From Nonomuraea polychroma (GTDB lineage: Bacteria > Actinomycetota > Actinomycetes > Streptosporangiales > Streptosporangiaceae), in assembly GCF_004011505.1 (NCBI RefSeq), contig NZ_SAUN01000001.1, forward strand, positions 5,022,001-5,086,000: DNA of 64,000 bases. Reading direction: 5' to 3'. This document shows, in pieces, positions 38,090-47,069 of this stretch; within the stretch, counting starts at the first letter, position 1; the number at the start of each line of letters is the position of its first letter. The position numbers and the translations under genes were made by a program. The notes under the pieces are model-generated. The model ran no database searches, was not told the origin of the DNA, and saw only the letters and a list, made by a program, of their open reading frames with translations.

Positions 38090-38312
38090 GCTCCCGTCGC
38101 TGTTCCGGGTCGGTGCCACCCCAGACCCCGTACGCCTGCCGGGTGGCCAGCGCGTACTCCAGGCACGGCTCGCGCACGGCGCAGCCGTGGCACACGGACT
38201 TGGCCCGCTCGACCTGTGACTGGCTCGGCCCTTCCATCGAGATCGGGAAGAACAATTCCGGGTCCAGGTCAAGGCAGGCGGCTCTGCGTGTCCAGTCGAG
38301 CATCATCATCAT
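38028..38312 (-). CDS. WhiB-family Fe-S transcription factor
   Basis: 94 aa. The four cluster ligands are Cys13, Cys41, Cys44 and Cys50 (CHGCAVREPC), followed by the signature turn GVWGGT (62-67) and a basic tail. Wbl proteins bind the principal sigma factor and respond to redox or NO through their [4Fe-4S] cluster. The start MMMMLDW leaves three alternative ATGs. It converges on and overlaps the def 3' end by 62 bases. Being 30 bases downstream of the glycosyltransferase gene on the same strand, it may be the third gene of a gmhB-like/GT/whiB operon and regulate the heptose region. Confidence 0.92.
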   Translation of the reverse strand: MMMMLDWTRRAACLDLDPELFFPISMEGPSQSQVERAKSVCHGCAVREPCLEYALATRQAYGVWGGTDPEQRRELSLAGPPRESVPAQPLRGDR

Positions 38313-38342
38313 GACGTTCGCGCCTACCCATGCCGTCCGGGG

Positions 38343-39263
38343 TCATACCTCAGCGAGCAGGCGGTCCCAATCGGACAGGAACCGGCCGAGCCCGTAGCGG
38401 GCCAGCGCGGCGGCCCGCGCCTCCTTGCCCGCCTGCGCGGCGCTCTCCGGGTCGGCGGCGAACGCGTGCAGGGCGTCGGCCAGCACGTGGACCTTCGTGG
38501 ACAGCACGCCGGCCTCCGGCGGCACCGCCTCGACGGCCTCGGTGGCGGCCAGCGCGACGACCGGCATGCCCAGGGTCATGGCCTCGATGAGGGCCAGACC
38601 GAGCGAGGTCCACCGGTAGGGATGCAGGTAGACGCGCCGCTTGGCCAGCTCGGCGTGCATGAGGTGCTGCGGCAGGTCCTCGTACGCGCGGTACGGCAGC
38701 CCGTTCACCCGCATGCCGAAGACGTCGAGCGGGACCCGCTCGGCGAAGCGGGGCAGCAGGTCGGTGCCGGCGACCCGGGTACGGCGCACCGGCTCGTTGA
38801 CCACGACGCCGGCCCGGGGCAGCTCGCCCGTGTAGAGATGGCCGGGGTCGGGGACGCCGTGCTCGATGACGCGCGTGGGCGCCTTGCCGTTGTCCCAGTA
38901 GAGCTCGTTGAAGTGGGTGACGTGGACCAGCGTGATGTCGGTGCGATCGGCCAGCGGGTGCCGGGTGTGGGGCACGTCGCCCTTGGGCGTGTTGTGCTCG
39001 ACGTAGATGCCCGGCACGTCGCGGCCGAGCCATTCGCGGGCCAGGTCGATCTCGTGCGGCCGCTGGTAGACGGCCACGTCGATGGGCTCGTCGCGGAGCC
39101 GGTCCCACGGGACCTCGCGGGCGCTGTCCGGCCAGTCGTAGGTGGCCGCTCGCCCCCGCCCGTCGGGACCCCGATCAGGGACGAGCGGCAGCACGTACGT
39201 GTGCCCGCCGCGGATGAAGGCGCTCGTCCACGCTCCGTGCACGTGCCAGATGAGGATCCTCAC
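38343..39263 (-). CDS. Glycosyltransferase (GT4/GT1-like)
   Basis: 306 aa from GTG 39263 (VRILIWHVHGAWTSAFIRGGHTY), overlapping the phosphatase stop by GTGA. The N-terminal half contains IYVEHNTPKGDVPHTRHPL and a VTHFNELYW motif; the C-terminal half has the nucleotide-sugar site LHPYRWTSLGLALIEAMTLGMPVVA. Compact for the GT-B class. Donor and acceptor are unknown; pairing with a heptose-phosphate phosphatase suggests heptose or a related sugar. Part of the minus-strand arm facing the ten-gene glycan operon. Confidence 0.82.
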   Translation of the reverse strand: MRILIWHVHGAWTSAFIRGGHTYVLPLVPDRGPDGRGRAATYDWPDSAREVPWDRLRDEPIDVAVYQRPHEIDLAREWLGRDVPGIYVEHNTPKGDVPHTRHPLADRTDITLVHVTHFNELYWDNGKAPTRVIEHGVPDPGHLYTGELPRAGVVVNEPVRRTRVAGTDLLPRFAERVPLDVFGMRVNGLPYRAYEDLPQHLMHAELAKRRVYLHPYRWTSLGLALIEAMTLGMPVVALAATEAVEAVPPEAGVLSTKVHVLADALHAFAADPESAAQAGKEARAAALARYGLGRFLSDWDRLLAEV

Positions 39264-39859
39264 CAGCGGCTCCAGCCCATGGCGCGGGCCCATGGCGCGG
39301 CGATGCGGGCTCCGGCGGGCACCGGGTCCTCGGCGTCGGTGAGCACCCGATCCACGACCTCGATCAGGTTGTCAGCGACCTCGGGAGCCTGGTCGATCTC
39401 CTCCGGCCGCGTCACCTCGGTGGGGACGAGGATGCCCCTGGCGCCGGCGGCCCTGGCGGCTTCCATGTCCCTGCCGATGTCGCCCACGACCACGCAGTCG
39501 CGCGGGCTCACGTCGAGCACGGCAGCGGCCCTGATCACGAGCCCGGGCGCCGGTTTGCGGCAGGTGCAGCCGTCGGCGTCGTCGTGGACGCAGATCGCCC
39601 ACGCGTCGAACGGGCCGAGCAGTTCCTCCACCCTCGCGTTCACCTGGTCCATCTCGTCCGGGGATACCAGGCCCTTGGCCACGCCGGACTGATTGGTGAC
39701 CACGGCCACCGGCACGTCAGCGCGGCGCAGCCGGACCAGCGCCTCCAGTGCGCCCGGCATCGGCTCGACCCGGTTCGGGTCGCCGTTGTACGGCACGTCC
39801 CTGATCAAGGTCCCGTCCCGGTCGAACAGCACGGCGCCGGGACGTCGCATTTCGAACAC
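39260..39859 (-). CDS. gmhB: HAD-IIIA phosphatase, GmhB-like (heptose bisphosphate phosphatase)
   Basis: 199 aa from GTG 39859, with GGAGGTGA upstream. FDRDGTLIRDVPYNGDP is the HAD nucleophile region typical of GmhB and histidinol-phosphatases, with VVTNQSGVAKG as motif II and the zinc-type loop CVHDDADGCTCRKPAPG (reduced: it shows C...C-x-C). VVVGDIGRDMEAARAAGA is motif IV. GmhB removes the 7-phosphate (or 1-phosphate isomer-specifically) from manno-heptose 1,7-bisphosphate. gmhA and hldE in the facing operon make its substrate, supporting this role over histidinol phosphatase. Confidence 0.88.
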   Translation of the reverse strand: MFEMRRPGAVLFDRDGTLIRDVPYNGDPNRVEPMPGALEALVRLRRADVPVAVVTNQSGVAKGLVSPDEMDQVNARVEELLGPFDAWAICVHDDADGCTCRKPAPGLVIRAAAVLDVSPRDCVVVGDIGRDMEAARAAGARGILVPTEVTRPEEIDQAPEVADNLIEVVDRVLTDAEDPVPAGARIAAPWARAMGWSRW

Positions 39860-40030
39860 CTTTCACCTCCGTCGCATGTCGGCCAGCTACCCGGGGACAT
39901 CCCCGGCAAACAACTACGTACCGTGACCAAGTGCAGGCCGCTGCACCCGTTTCCGCATCTCGGAGAGTTGCCGCAGGTTTGAGGACCGCTTCTCTCGGTA
40001 GCGGTTCACGACATCTGTGGGGGAGGAAAG
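39860..40030. promoter_or_regulatory. Divergent control region of the glycan locus
   Basis: 171 bases between the gmhB-like gene and the carbamoyltransferase. Contains a hairpin CCGGGGA/TCCCCGG (39892-39907) and a plus-strand TTGAGG (39979-39984) without a well-spaced -10. The carbamoyltransferase has a strong SD, GGGGGAGGAAAG. Both arms are probably controlled from here. Confidence 0.4.
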
Positions 40031-41662
40031 ATGCGATTTCTCGGCATCAACGCGATCTTTCACGACCCGGCGGCGGCGCTGGTCGTCGACGGACGGATCG
40101 TGGCCGCGGCGGAGGAGGAGCGCTTCAGCCGCCGCAAGCACGGCAAGCGGCCGCTGGCGTTCTCGGCGTGGGAACTGCCCGAGCTGGCCGCCGCCTGGTG
40201 CCTGCGCAAGGCGGGCCTCGCCCCCGAGGACATCGACGCGGTGGCCTACTCCTACGACCCCGCCCTGGTGACGCAGCGTCCGGACGGCGATTGGGAGGAC
40301 CTGCGCACGACGTACGCGGTGCGGGCCCCGCTGTTCCTCGCCACCGCGCTGCCGGGACTGGACCCGGGCCAGGTCTCCTACGTGCCCCACCATGTGGCGC
40401 ACGCCGCCTCGGCGGGGCTCGCATCGCCGTGGCGCGACTGCGCGGTGCTGGTGTGCGACGGCCGTGGCGAGAACGTCTCCCACCTCGCGGGCCGTTACCG
40501 CGACGGCGAGCTGGACGTGCTGGCCACCCAGGAGCTGCCGCATTCGCTCGGCCTCATGTATGAGGACGTCACGCAGCACCTCGGCTTCCTGCGCTCCAGC
40601 GACGAGTACAAGGTCATGGCGATGGCCTCCTACGGCGTGCCCCGCCATCTGGAGGCGCTGCGCGAGGTCGTCTACACGACCGGCGACGGCGGGTTCCGCG
40701 TCGAGCCGGTCGACTGGAACGTCTACGCCAAGGCCCTGCCCAAAGGCGCCTCGTGGACCTCCGACCACGCCGACCTGGCCGCCAGCGTGCAGGCCCGGCT
40801 GGAGGAGGTGCTCATGGAGCTCGTGCGCTGGCTGCACGAGCGGACCGGCGAGCGACGGCTCGCGCTGGCCGGCGGTGTCGCGCTGAACTGCGTGGCCAAC
40901 ACTCGGCTGCTGGACGAGGGACCGTTCGACGAGGTGTGGGTGCAGCCCGCCGCCGGCGACTCGGGCACCGCGCTGGGCGGCGCGCTGCACCTGGCGCAGG
41001 CCCACGGCGAGCCGATCGCTCCGATGGCCACCGCGGCACTGGGACGCGGTTTCACCGACGAGGAGCTGGGGGCGTGGCTGGACGTGGCCCGCGTGCCGCA
41101 CAGCCGGCCCGCCGACCTGGCCGCTGCCGTGGCCGCCGAGCTGGCCGACGACAAGATCGTCGCCTGGTTCCAGGGGCGGGCCGAGTACGGGCCCCGGGCG
41201 CTCGGGCACCGGTCGCTGCTGGCCCATCCCGGGCACGCGCGCAACACCGAGCGGCTCAACGACGTCAAAGGACGCGAGCAGTTCCGGCCGATCGCGCCGA
41301 TGGTGCTGGAGTCGCGGGCGGCCGAGATCTTCGGGCGCGGGCCTGTGCCGTCGCCGTACATGCTGTTCGTGCACGACGTGGACCCGGACTGGGCGGCGCG
41401 GATCCCGGCGGTGGTGCACGTGGACGGGACCGCGCGCATCCAGACCGTCTCCCCCGCCGCCGAGCCGCTGATGGCGCGGGTGCTGGCGGAGTTCGAGTCG
41501 CGCACGGGGCTGCCCGTGATCGTCAACACGAGCCTGAACACCGCGGGTCGGCCCATGGTGGACGACCCGCGTGACGCGCTCGAATGCTTCGGGTCCGCGC
41601 CGGTGGACGTGCTCGTGCTCGGGCCGTACGTGGTGCGGCGCGGGGAGGTGTTCGCCTCGTGA
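40031..41662 (+). CDS. Carbamoyltransferase, NodU/CmcH family
   Basis: 543 aa. The N-terminal ASKHA-type domain (about 1-355) has GINAIFHDPAAALVVDG, EEERFSRRKHG, the metal site VPHHVAHAASAG, LCDGRGE-type VCDGRGENVSH and GGVALNCVAN. The C-terminal YrdC-like part has AEYGPRALGHRSLLAHP, KGREQFRPIAP and VNTSLNTAGRPMV. Relatives O-carbamoylate sugars (NodU on Nod factor, TobZ, NovN) or cephalosporins using carbamoyl phosphate and ATP. As first gene of a ten-gene sugar operon, it probably carbamoylates the glycan or a nucleotide sugar. Motifs are complete. Confidence 0.93.
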   Translation: MRFLGINAIFHDPAAALVVDGRIVAAAEEERFSRRKHGKRPLAFSAWELPELAAAWCLRKAGLAPEDIDAVAYSYDPALVTQRPDGDWEDLRTTYAVRAPLFLATALPGLDPGQVSYVPHHVAHAASAGLASPWRDCAVLVCDGRGENVSHLAGRYRDGELDVLATQELPHSLGLMYEDVTQHLGFLRSSDEYKVMAMASYGVPRHLEALREVVYTTGDGGFRVEPVDWNVYAKALPKGASWTSDHADLAASVQARLEEVLMELVRWLHERTGERRLALAGGVALNCVANTRLLDEGPFDEVWVQPAAGDSGTALGGALHLAQAHGEPIAPMATAALGRGFTDEELGAWLDVARVPHSRPADLAAAVAAELADDKIVAWFQGRAEYGPRALGHRSLLAHPGHARNTERLNDVKGREQFRPIAPMVLESRAAEIFGRGPVPSPYMLFVHDVDPDWAARIPAVVHVDGTARIQTVSPAAEPLMARVLAEFESRTGLPVIVNTSLNTAGRPMVDDPRDALECFGSAPVDVLVLGPYVVRRGEVFAS

Positions 41663-42711
41663 TCACCGTCGTGATCCCCACCATCGGACGGCCGTCGCTC
41701 GGCGACACCGTGGCCGCTGTGGGCCCCGGGGTGCCGGTGATCGTGGTGGACGATCGCGTTACGGATGGCGATCGAACGGGTACTCTCCGTCGTGGCGGTG
41801 GCAGTCGCACGAAGGAGCGTGGTGTGACGCTGCCCGCCATCAGTGGTTTTGAGCATGTACGCGTCGTCCGATCGGGCGGCGGGGGGCCCGCCGCGGCACG
41901 GAACGCCGGGTGGCGGGCCGCGGACACGCCCTGGGTGGTGTTCCTCGACGACGACGTGATCCCCGAGCCCGGGTGGGCCGAGGCGGTCTGGAAGGACCTG
42001 GTGGATCTGCCCGAGGACGTGGCGGGCAGCCAGGGGCGCATCGTGGTGCCGCTGCCGTCCGGCCGCCGGCCGACCGACGCCGAGCGCAACACCGCCGGGC
42101 TGGCGGACGCGCTGTGGGTGACGGCCGACATGGCCTACCGGCGGTCGGTGCTGGAGGCGGTCGGCGGATTCGACGAGCGTTTTCCGCGCGCCTATCGGGA
42201 GGACGCCGACCTTGCGCTGCGGGTCGCGCAGGCAGGCCACCGGCTCGTGCGGGGCGAGCGGGTGACGGCTCATCCGGTACGGCAGGACGGGTTCTGGGCC
42301 AGCGTGCGCTTCCAGCGGGGCAACGCCGACGACGCGCTGATGCGGCGGGTGCACGGGCCGGGATGGCGTGAGGCCATCGGCGGCGGGCGCGGACGGCTGC
42401 GCGCCCACGGGGTGACCACGGCGGCCGGGCTGGCGGCGGTGACCTTGGCGGGGCTCGCCGCCCTGCGTGCCCGCCGGTCGAGCGACCGCCTCGCCGGGGC
42501 CGGCGCGCGGGTGCCCGGTCGGGGGTCGGCCGTCCTGGCCGGGGTCGCCGGGGTCGTGTGGGCGGGGTTGACGGCGGAGTTCGCGTGGCGGCGGATCGCG
42601 CCGGGGCCGCGTACCCCCGATGAGGTGTGGCGGATGGTCGTCACCAGCGTGGTGATCCCGCCGGTCGCGTGCGCGCACCGGCTTCGGGGGGAATGGAGGG
42701 TGCGGCGATGA
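41659..42711 (+). CDS. Family 2 glycosyltransferase with C-terminal membrane region
   Basis: 350 aa from GTG 41659 (VITVVIPTIGRPSLGDTV), overlapping the carbamoyltransferase stop by GTGA. GT-A features: VVDDR, VVFLDDDVIPEPGW (DXD-type metal site), a middle YRRSVLEAVGGFDERFP and the acceptor-base region YREDADLALRVAQAG. Residues about 250-330 are hydrophobic with two short membrane segments, anchoring it at the membrane. Start choice rests on the overlap and on the family start; upstream codons are shadow sequence. Confidence 0.88.
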   Translation: MITVVIPTIGRPSLGDTVAAVGPGVPVIVVDDRVTDGDRTGTLRRGGGSRTKERGVTLPAISGFEHVRVVRSGGGGPAAARNAGWRAADTPWVVFLDDDVIPEPGWAEAVWKDLVDLPEDVAGSQGRIVVPLPSGRRPTDAERNTAGLADALWVTADMAYRRSVLEAVGGFDERFPRAYREDADLALRVAQAGHRLVRGERVTAHPVRQDGFWASVRFQRGNADDALMRRVHGPGWREAIGGGRGRLRAHGVTTAAGLAAVTLAGLAALRARRSSDRLAGAGARVPGRGSAVLAGVAGVVWAGLTAEFAWRRIAPGPRTPDEVWRMVVTSVVIPPVACAHRLRGEWRVRR

Positions 42712-43925
42712 GCGCTCGCGTGCCGGGAGCGGTGCTGTACGGTGCGGGTCCGTGCGTGACGGCGGGCGCCGCGAGGTGCGGCCCCGCGGCCAAGGCCACG
42801 GCCACCGCCGAGAAGACGGAACGGGCCGCCGCCAAGAGCGCCGGCGGCCGGGGGCGCGTGCTCGTGGCGCGGCTCGACGACGCCGGGGACGTGCTGCTGG
42901 CCGGGCCCGCCGTCCGGGCCGTGCGCACGCTGGCCGACGAGGTCGTCTTCCTGGCCGGCCCACGTGGCAGGGCGGCTGCGGAGTTGCTGCCCGGCGTGGA
43001 TCACGTCGTGGAGTGGCGGGCGCCGTGGATCGACCACACTCCCCCGCCCGTGACCAAGGCGCAGGTCGCCGACCTGGTCGGGCGGCTGCATGGGGTCGAC
43101 GAGGCGGTGCTCCTCACCTCGTTCCACCAGTCGGCGCTCCCGCTGGCACTGCTGCTCAGGCTGGCCGGCATCCGCAGGATCACCGCGATCAGCAACGATT
43201 ACCCCGGCTCGCTGCTCGACGTGCGCCACGTCGTCGACGAGAGCGTCGACGTGCCCGAGGCCGAGCGGATGCTGGCGGTGGCCCGCGCCGCGGGGTTCGA
43301 GCTGCCGGCGGGCGATGACGGCAAACTCGCAGTTCAACGGCCATTGCCGGATATAGACAAATTTACGGGGCATTTGCTCAGCGTCGGCGCCGATGCCGGC
43401 AAGGGTGCCGCCAAAGGTGCCGGCAAGGGTGCCAACGACGGCACCGGCAAAGGCGCGTACGTCGTGGTGCATCCGGGGACGTCGGCGCCCGCGAGGACCT
43501 GGCCGGCCGAAAGGCATCGGCAGGCCGTGCGGGAGCTGGCGGAGGACGGGCACCGAGTGGTCGTGACCGGCACGGAACGTGACCTCACCGCCTATGTGGC
43601 CGGCGACGACGCGGCCGACCTCGGCGGCGCGACCACTTTCGCCGAACTGGCCGCCGTGCTGGAACGCGCCAGCGTGCTCGTGGCCGGCAACACCGGTCCC
43701 GCGCATCTGGCGGCGGCGGTCGGCACGCCGGTCGTGAGCCTGTTCGCCCCCGTCGTCCCGGCGGCGCGGTGGGCCCCGTACGGGGTTCCCGCGGTGCTGC
43801 TCGGCGACCAGCAGGCGCCCTGCAGGGACAGCAGGGCGCGCACCTGCCCGGTCCCCGGACACCCATGCCTGTCCCAGGTCACAAGTGAGCAGGTGGTCAA
43901 GGCAGTGAGGGAGCTGACTCAGTGA
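42708..43925 (+). CDS. Family 9 glycosyltransferase (heptosyltransferase-like) with low-complexity insert
   Basis: 405 aa from ATG 42708, overlapping the GT2 stop by ATGA. An N-terminal Ala/Lys-rich extension (about 1-48) precedes VLVARLDDAGDVLLAGPAVRAVR, the GT9 opening. The C-terminal domain has VVHPGTSAPARTWPAERH, VVVTGT and NTGPAHLAAAVGTPVVSLF, the ADP-heptose-binding features. Between the domains (about 225-250) lies a Gly/Lys/Ala repeat (DAGKGAAKGAGKGANDGTGK) not usual in the family. With gmhA, hldE and a second GT9 in the operon, an ADP-heptose donor is likely. Confidence 0.88.
   Translation: MSARVPGAVLYGAGPCVTAGAARCGPAAKATATAEKTERAAAKSAGGRGRVLVARLDDAGDVLLAGPAVRAVRTLADEVVFLAGPRGRAAAELLPGVDHVVEWRAPWIDHTPPPVTKAQVADLVGRLHGVDEAVLLTSFHQSALPLALLLRLAGIRRITAISNDYPGSLLDVRHVVDESVDVPEAERMLAVARAAGFELPAGDDGKLAVQRPLPDIDKFTGHLLSVGADAGKGAAKGAGKGANDGTGKGAYVVVHPGTSAPARTWPAERHRQAVRELAEDGHRVVVTGTERDLTAYVAGDDAADLGGATTFAELAAVLERASVLVAGNTGPAHLAAAVGTPVVSLFAPVVPAARWAPYGVPAVLLGDQQAPCRDSRARTCPVPGHPCLSQVTSEQVVKAVRELTQ
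43387..43462 (+). repeat. In-frame Gly-Lys-Gly-Ala codon repeat inside the GT9 gene
   Basis: About six imperfect 9-12-base units of the type GGCAAGGGTGCC encode a flexible basic linker between the two GT-B lobes. Slippage could change its length. Confidence 0.75.
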
Positions 43926-45142
43926 AGGTCGATCTCATCTCCGAGCACGCGGACCCGCTGGCCGCTGTCGGCGGCGTCGATGCGGGCGGCCAGAACGTGC
44001 ACGTCGCCGCTCTGGCCGTCGCGCTGGCCGAGCGCGGGCACACGATCGTCGTCCACACCCGGCGCACGTCGAGGTCGCAGCCGTCGTCGGTGCCCCTGGC
44101 TCCCGGCGTCACGGTCGAGTACGTGCCGGCCGGTCCCCCGGTGCCGATACCGAAGGACGAGCTGCCGCCGTACATGCCGGAGTTCACCGACCGCCTCGCC
44201 GACGCCTGGGCGGTCGACCCGCCGGACGTCGCGCACGCCCACTTCTGGATGAGCGGGCAGGCGGCGCTGCAGGCGGCCGACGGCATCCCTGTCGTGCAGA
44301 CCTTCCATGCGCTCGGCACGGTCAAGCGGCGCTGGCAGGGCGAGGCGGACACCAGCCCCGCGCACCGGCTCGACACCGAGCGCGAGATCGGCAAACGGGC
44401 CGACGCGGTGCTCGCGACCTGCAGTGACGAGGTGGGCGAGCTGTGCGCGATGGGCGTGCCCGAACATCGGATCACCATCGTGCCGTGCGGAGTGGACCTG
44501 GCGGCGTTCTGCCCGGACGGGCCCGTGGCCCCGGTGGCGGCGCTGACACGCGCGGGCTGCTCACCACGCCCGGCGGGACAGATGATCCTGTGCATCGGCC
44601 GGATGGTGCCGCGCAAGGGCGTGGACACCGTCATCGCGGCGCTGCGCCAGCTGCCCGGCGCCGACCTGGTGATCGCCGGCGGCAGCCCGGACGACGAGGA
44701 GTCCGTCAGGCTGCGCGACCTGGCCGCCGGATACGGCCTCGAGGAGCGGGTCCACGTGATCGGCAGCGTGCCGCGCGCGCAGGTGCCGGCGCTCATGCGC
44801 TCGGCCGACGTCGTGGTGACGGTGCCGTGGTACGAGCCGTTCGGCATGGTCCCGGTCGAGGCGATGGCGTGCGGCGTCCCCGTCGTGGCGTCCGCGGTCG
44901 GCGGGCACCTGGACACGGTCGCCGGCTGCGGCGTGCTGGTGCCGCCGCGCCGCCCGCGCGCGCTGGCCAGAGCGCTGAAGGACCTGCTCGGCGACCCGGA
45001 CAAGCGGGCCAGGCTCGGCGCGGCGGGGGCCAGGCGCGCCCGGGAGAGGTACGGCTGGCCGCACGTGGCCGAGCGGACCGAGACCGTGTACACGCAGGTC
45101 ATCGACGGCAAGCTGTGCGGCTTGGCGGCCCTGGGGGGTTGA
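43922..45142 (+). CDS. Family 4 glycosyltransferase
   Basis: 406 aa, GTG overlapping the GT9 stop by GTGA. The opening MKVDLISEHADPLAAVGGVDAGGQNVHVA is the sucrose-phosphate-synthase/MshA-like start (GG-x-D-A-G-G-Q). AHAHFWMSG, TFHALGTVKRR, LCIGRMVPRKGVDTVI and VTVPWYEPFGMVPVEAMACG (E-x7-E motif) complete the GT-B site. A retaining transferase with a nucleotide-sugar donor, cytoplasmic or peripheral at the membrane. It resembles MshA, but the true mshA belongs to mycothiol synthesis and is expected elsewhere; operon context favours glycan assembly. Confidence 0.9.
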   Translation: MKVDLISEHADPLAAVGGVDAGGQNVHVAALAVALAERGHTIVVHTRRTSRSQPSSVPLAPGVTVEYVPAGPPVPIPKDELPPYMPEFTDRLADAWAVDPPDVAHAHFWMSGQAALQAADGIPVVQTFHALGTVKRRWQGEADTSPAHRLDTEREIGKRADAVLATCSDEVGELCAMGVPEHRITIVPCGVDLAAFCPDGPVAPVAALTRAGCSPRPAGQMILCIGRMVPRKGVDTVIAALRQLPGADLVIAGGSPDDEESVRLRDLAAGYGLEERVHVIGSVPRAQVPALMRSADVVVTVPWYEPFGMVPVEAMACGVPVVASAVGGHLDTVAGCGVLVPPRRPRALARALKDLLGDPDKRARLGAAGARRARERYGWPHVAERTETVYTQVIDGKLCGLAALGG

Positions 45143-45144
45143 TC

Positions 45145-45693
45145 GTGGACACTCATCTGGAAAAGCTCTGGAACACCCTGGAGAAGGTCGACGCCCAGGC
45201 GGCCGGGGTCCGCGCGTGGGGCGCGAAGCTGGCCGGTGTGCTGGACTCCGGCGGCCGCCTGCTGGCCTGCGGCAACGGCGGCTCGGCGGCCGAGGCGCAA
45301 CACCTGACGGCCGAGCTGGTCGGCCGGTTCAGGGAGGACCGGCGGCCGTTCGCGGCGATCCCCCTGCACGCCGACGGCTCGTCGCTGACGGCGATCGCCA
45401 ACGACTTCGGCGCCGAGGAGGTCTACGCCCGCCAGGTGCGCGCGCACGGCCGGCCCGGCGACGTGCTGCTGTGCCTGTCCACCAGCGGCACCAGCCCGAA
45501 CGTGCTGGCCGCTGCCAGGGCGGCGCAGGACGTCGGGGCCCTGGCGTGGGCCATGACCGGGCCGGCGCCCAACCCGCTGGCCGCGCTGTGCGACGACGCG
45601 GTGGCCGTGCCCGCGAAGGAGACGGCGACCGTGCAGGAGGTGCATCTCGCGCTGATCCACTTGCTGTGCGATGCGGTGGAGGAGGCGCTGTGA
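45145..45693 (+). CDS. gmhA: Sedoheptulose-7-phosphate isomerase
   Basis: 182 aa SIS-domain protein. ACGNGGSAAEAQHLTAELVGRF (about 41-62) is the phosphosugar loop and catalytic region; LCLSTSGTSPNVLAA is the second phosphate site and EVHLALIHLLCDAVEE carries the conserved C-terminal His. GmhA converts sedoheptulose 7-phosphate to D-glycero-D-manno-heptose 7-phosphate, the committed step of heptose synthesis. GTG 45145, with a GGGGGG SD, is preferred; TTG 45139, which overlaps the upstream stop (TTGA), is possible. Confidence 0.93.
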   Translation: MDTHLEKLWNTLEKVDAQAAGVRAWGAKLAGVLDSGGRLLACGNGGSAAEAQHLTAELVGRFREDRRPFAAIPLHADGSSLTAIANDFGAEEVYARQVRAHGRPGDVLLCLSTSGTSPNVLAAARAAQDVGALAWAMTGPAPNPLAALCDDAVAVPAKETATVQEVHLALIHLLCDAVEEAL

Positions 45694-47069
45694 GGGATCC
45701 GCAACGGAGTGAGGACACCCATCACAGCCCGCTGGAGGCCGGCCCGCTCGTGGTGCTCGGGGACACGTTGCTCGACGTGGACGTCGAGGGCGAGGCGGAG
45801 CGGTTGTGCCCGGACGCGCCCGTCCCCGTGGTGGACATCGCCGCCGAGCAGGCGCGCCCGGGCGGCGCGGGCCTGGCCGCGCTGCTGGCCGCCCGCGACG
45901 GCGCCGACGTCGTGCTGATCACCGCGATCGGCGACGACCCCGACGGGCACCGCCTGTGCGGGCTGCTGTCGGAGGAGCTCGACCTGATACGGCTGCCGCT
46001 GCGCGGCGGCACCGTGCGCAAGACCCGCGTCAGGGCCAGGGGCCAGACGCTGGTCAGGCTGGACACCGGCGACGGCACCGCCAGGTACGCCCCCAGCGAG
46101 GCGGCGGCCGAGGCGATCGCCGCGGCCGGCGCGGTGCTCGTGTCCGACTACGGCAGAGGCGTGGCCAGAATGGCGCGCGAGCTGCTGCGCGAGACGCGCG
46201 TGCCCGTGGTGTGGGACCCGCACCCGCGAGGTGAGCAGCCGATGCCCGGCTGCGCGCTGCTGACGCCGAGCGAGGCCGAGGCGCGGGTGTTGTGCCCGTC
46301 CGCCTACCGCGGCCCCGACCAGGCCGCCCGCCGGCTGGTGCGGGAGCTGCGGGCCAGGGCGGTGGCCGTCACGACGGGCGCGCACGGGGCCACGCTGGCC
46401 ATCGAGGGCGGCCCGCTCACCCGGGTGCCGCCGCCCGTGCGGGCCGGCGGCCAGGACGCCTGCGGCGCGGGCGACCGGCTGGCCGGCGCGGCCGCCCTGG
46501 CGCTGCGCGACGGCGCCGGCGCGGCCGACGCGGTGGCGATCGGCGTCGGCGAGGCGTCCCGTTTCGTGGAGCGCGGCGGCGCCGCCTCCGTCAAGGTGCA
46601 GGAGCAGCGGCTCGGCGACCGGCCGCGCACGGCGCTGGAGGTGGCCGGGCTCACCCACGCCAACGGCGGCCGGCTGATCGCCACCGGCGGCTGCTTCGAC
46701 CTGCTGCACGCGGGCCACGTGAGCCTGCTGCGGCGGGCGAGGGCGCTGGGCGACGCGCTCGTCGTCTGCGTCAACTCCGACGAGTCGGTGCGCCGGCTGA
46801 AGGGCCCCGACCGGCCCATCGTGGACGCGCGCGACCGGGTCGAGGTGCTCAGGGCGCTCGCCTGCGTGGACGCCGTGCTGGTGTTCGAGGAGGACACCCC
46901 GGCCCGCGCCATCGAGCTGCTGCGCCCGGACGTGTGGGTCAAGGGCGGCGACTACGAGGGGGAGGTCCTGCCCGAATCCGAGGTCCTGGCCCGGCTCGGC
47001 GCGGAGATCGTCGTGCTGAGCACCCTGCCGGGACGTTCGACAACCAATCTGATCAGGGAGATCCAGTGA
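45690..47069 (+). CDS. hldE: Bifunctional heptose 7-phosphate kinase / ADP-heptose synthase
   Basis: 459 aa, GTG overlapping the gmhA stop. N-terminal PfkB kinase domain (about 15-310): VLGDTLLDVDVEG, PGGAGLAALLAA, DYGRG and the catalytic anion hole GGQDACGAGDRLAG. C-terminal cytidylyltransferase-like domain (about 325-459): GGCFDLLHAGHVSLLRRA with the HxGH motif, VVCVNSDESVRRLKG and a terminal STTNLIREIQ. This is the same fused layout as E. coli HldE/RfaE: it phosphorylates heptose 7-phosphate at C1 and, after GmhB, adenylylates it to ADP-heptose. Both active sites look intact. Confidence 0.95.
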   Translation: MRDPQRSEDTHHSPLEAGPLVVLGDTLLDVDVEGEAERLCPDAPVPVVDIAAEQARPGGAGLAALLAARDGADVVLITAIGDDPDGHRLCGLLSEELDLIRLPLRGGTVRKTRVRARGQTLVRLDTGDGTARYAPSEAAAEAIAAAGAVLVSDYGRGVARMARELLRETRVPVVWDPHPRGEQPMPGCALLTPSEAEARVLCPSAYRGPDQAARRLVRELRARAVAVTTGAHGATLAIEGGPLTRVPPPVRAGGQDACGAGDRLAGAAALALRDGAGAADAVAIGVGEASRFVERGGAASVKVQEQRLGDRPRTALEVAGLTHANGGRLIATGGCFDLLHAGHVSLLRRARALGDALVVCVNSDESVRRLKGPDRPIVDARDRVEVLRALACVDAVLVFEEDTPARAIELLRPDVWVKGGDYEGEVLPESEVLARLGAEIVVLSTLPGRSTTNLIREIQ

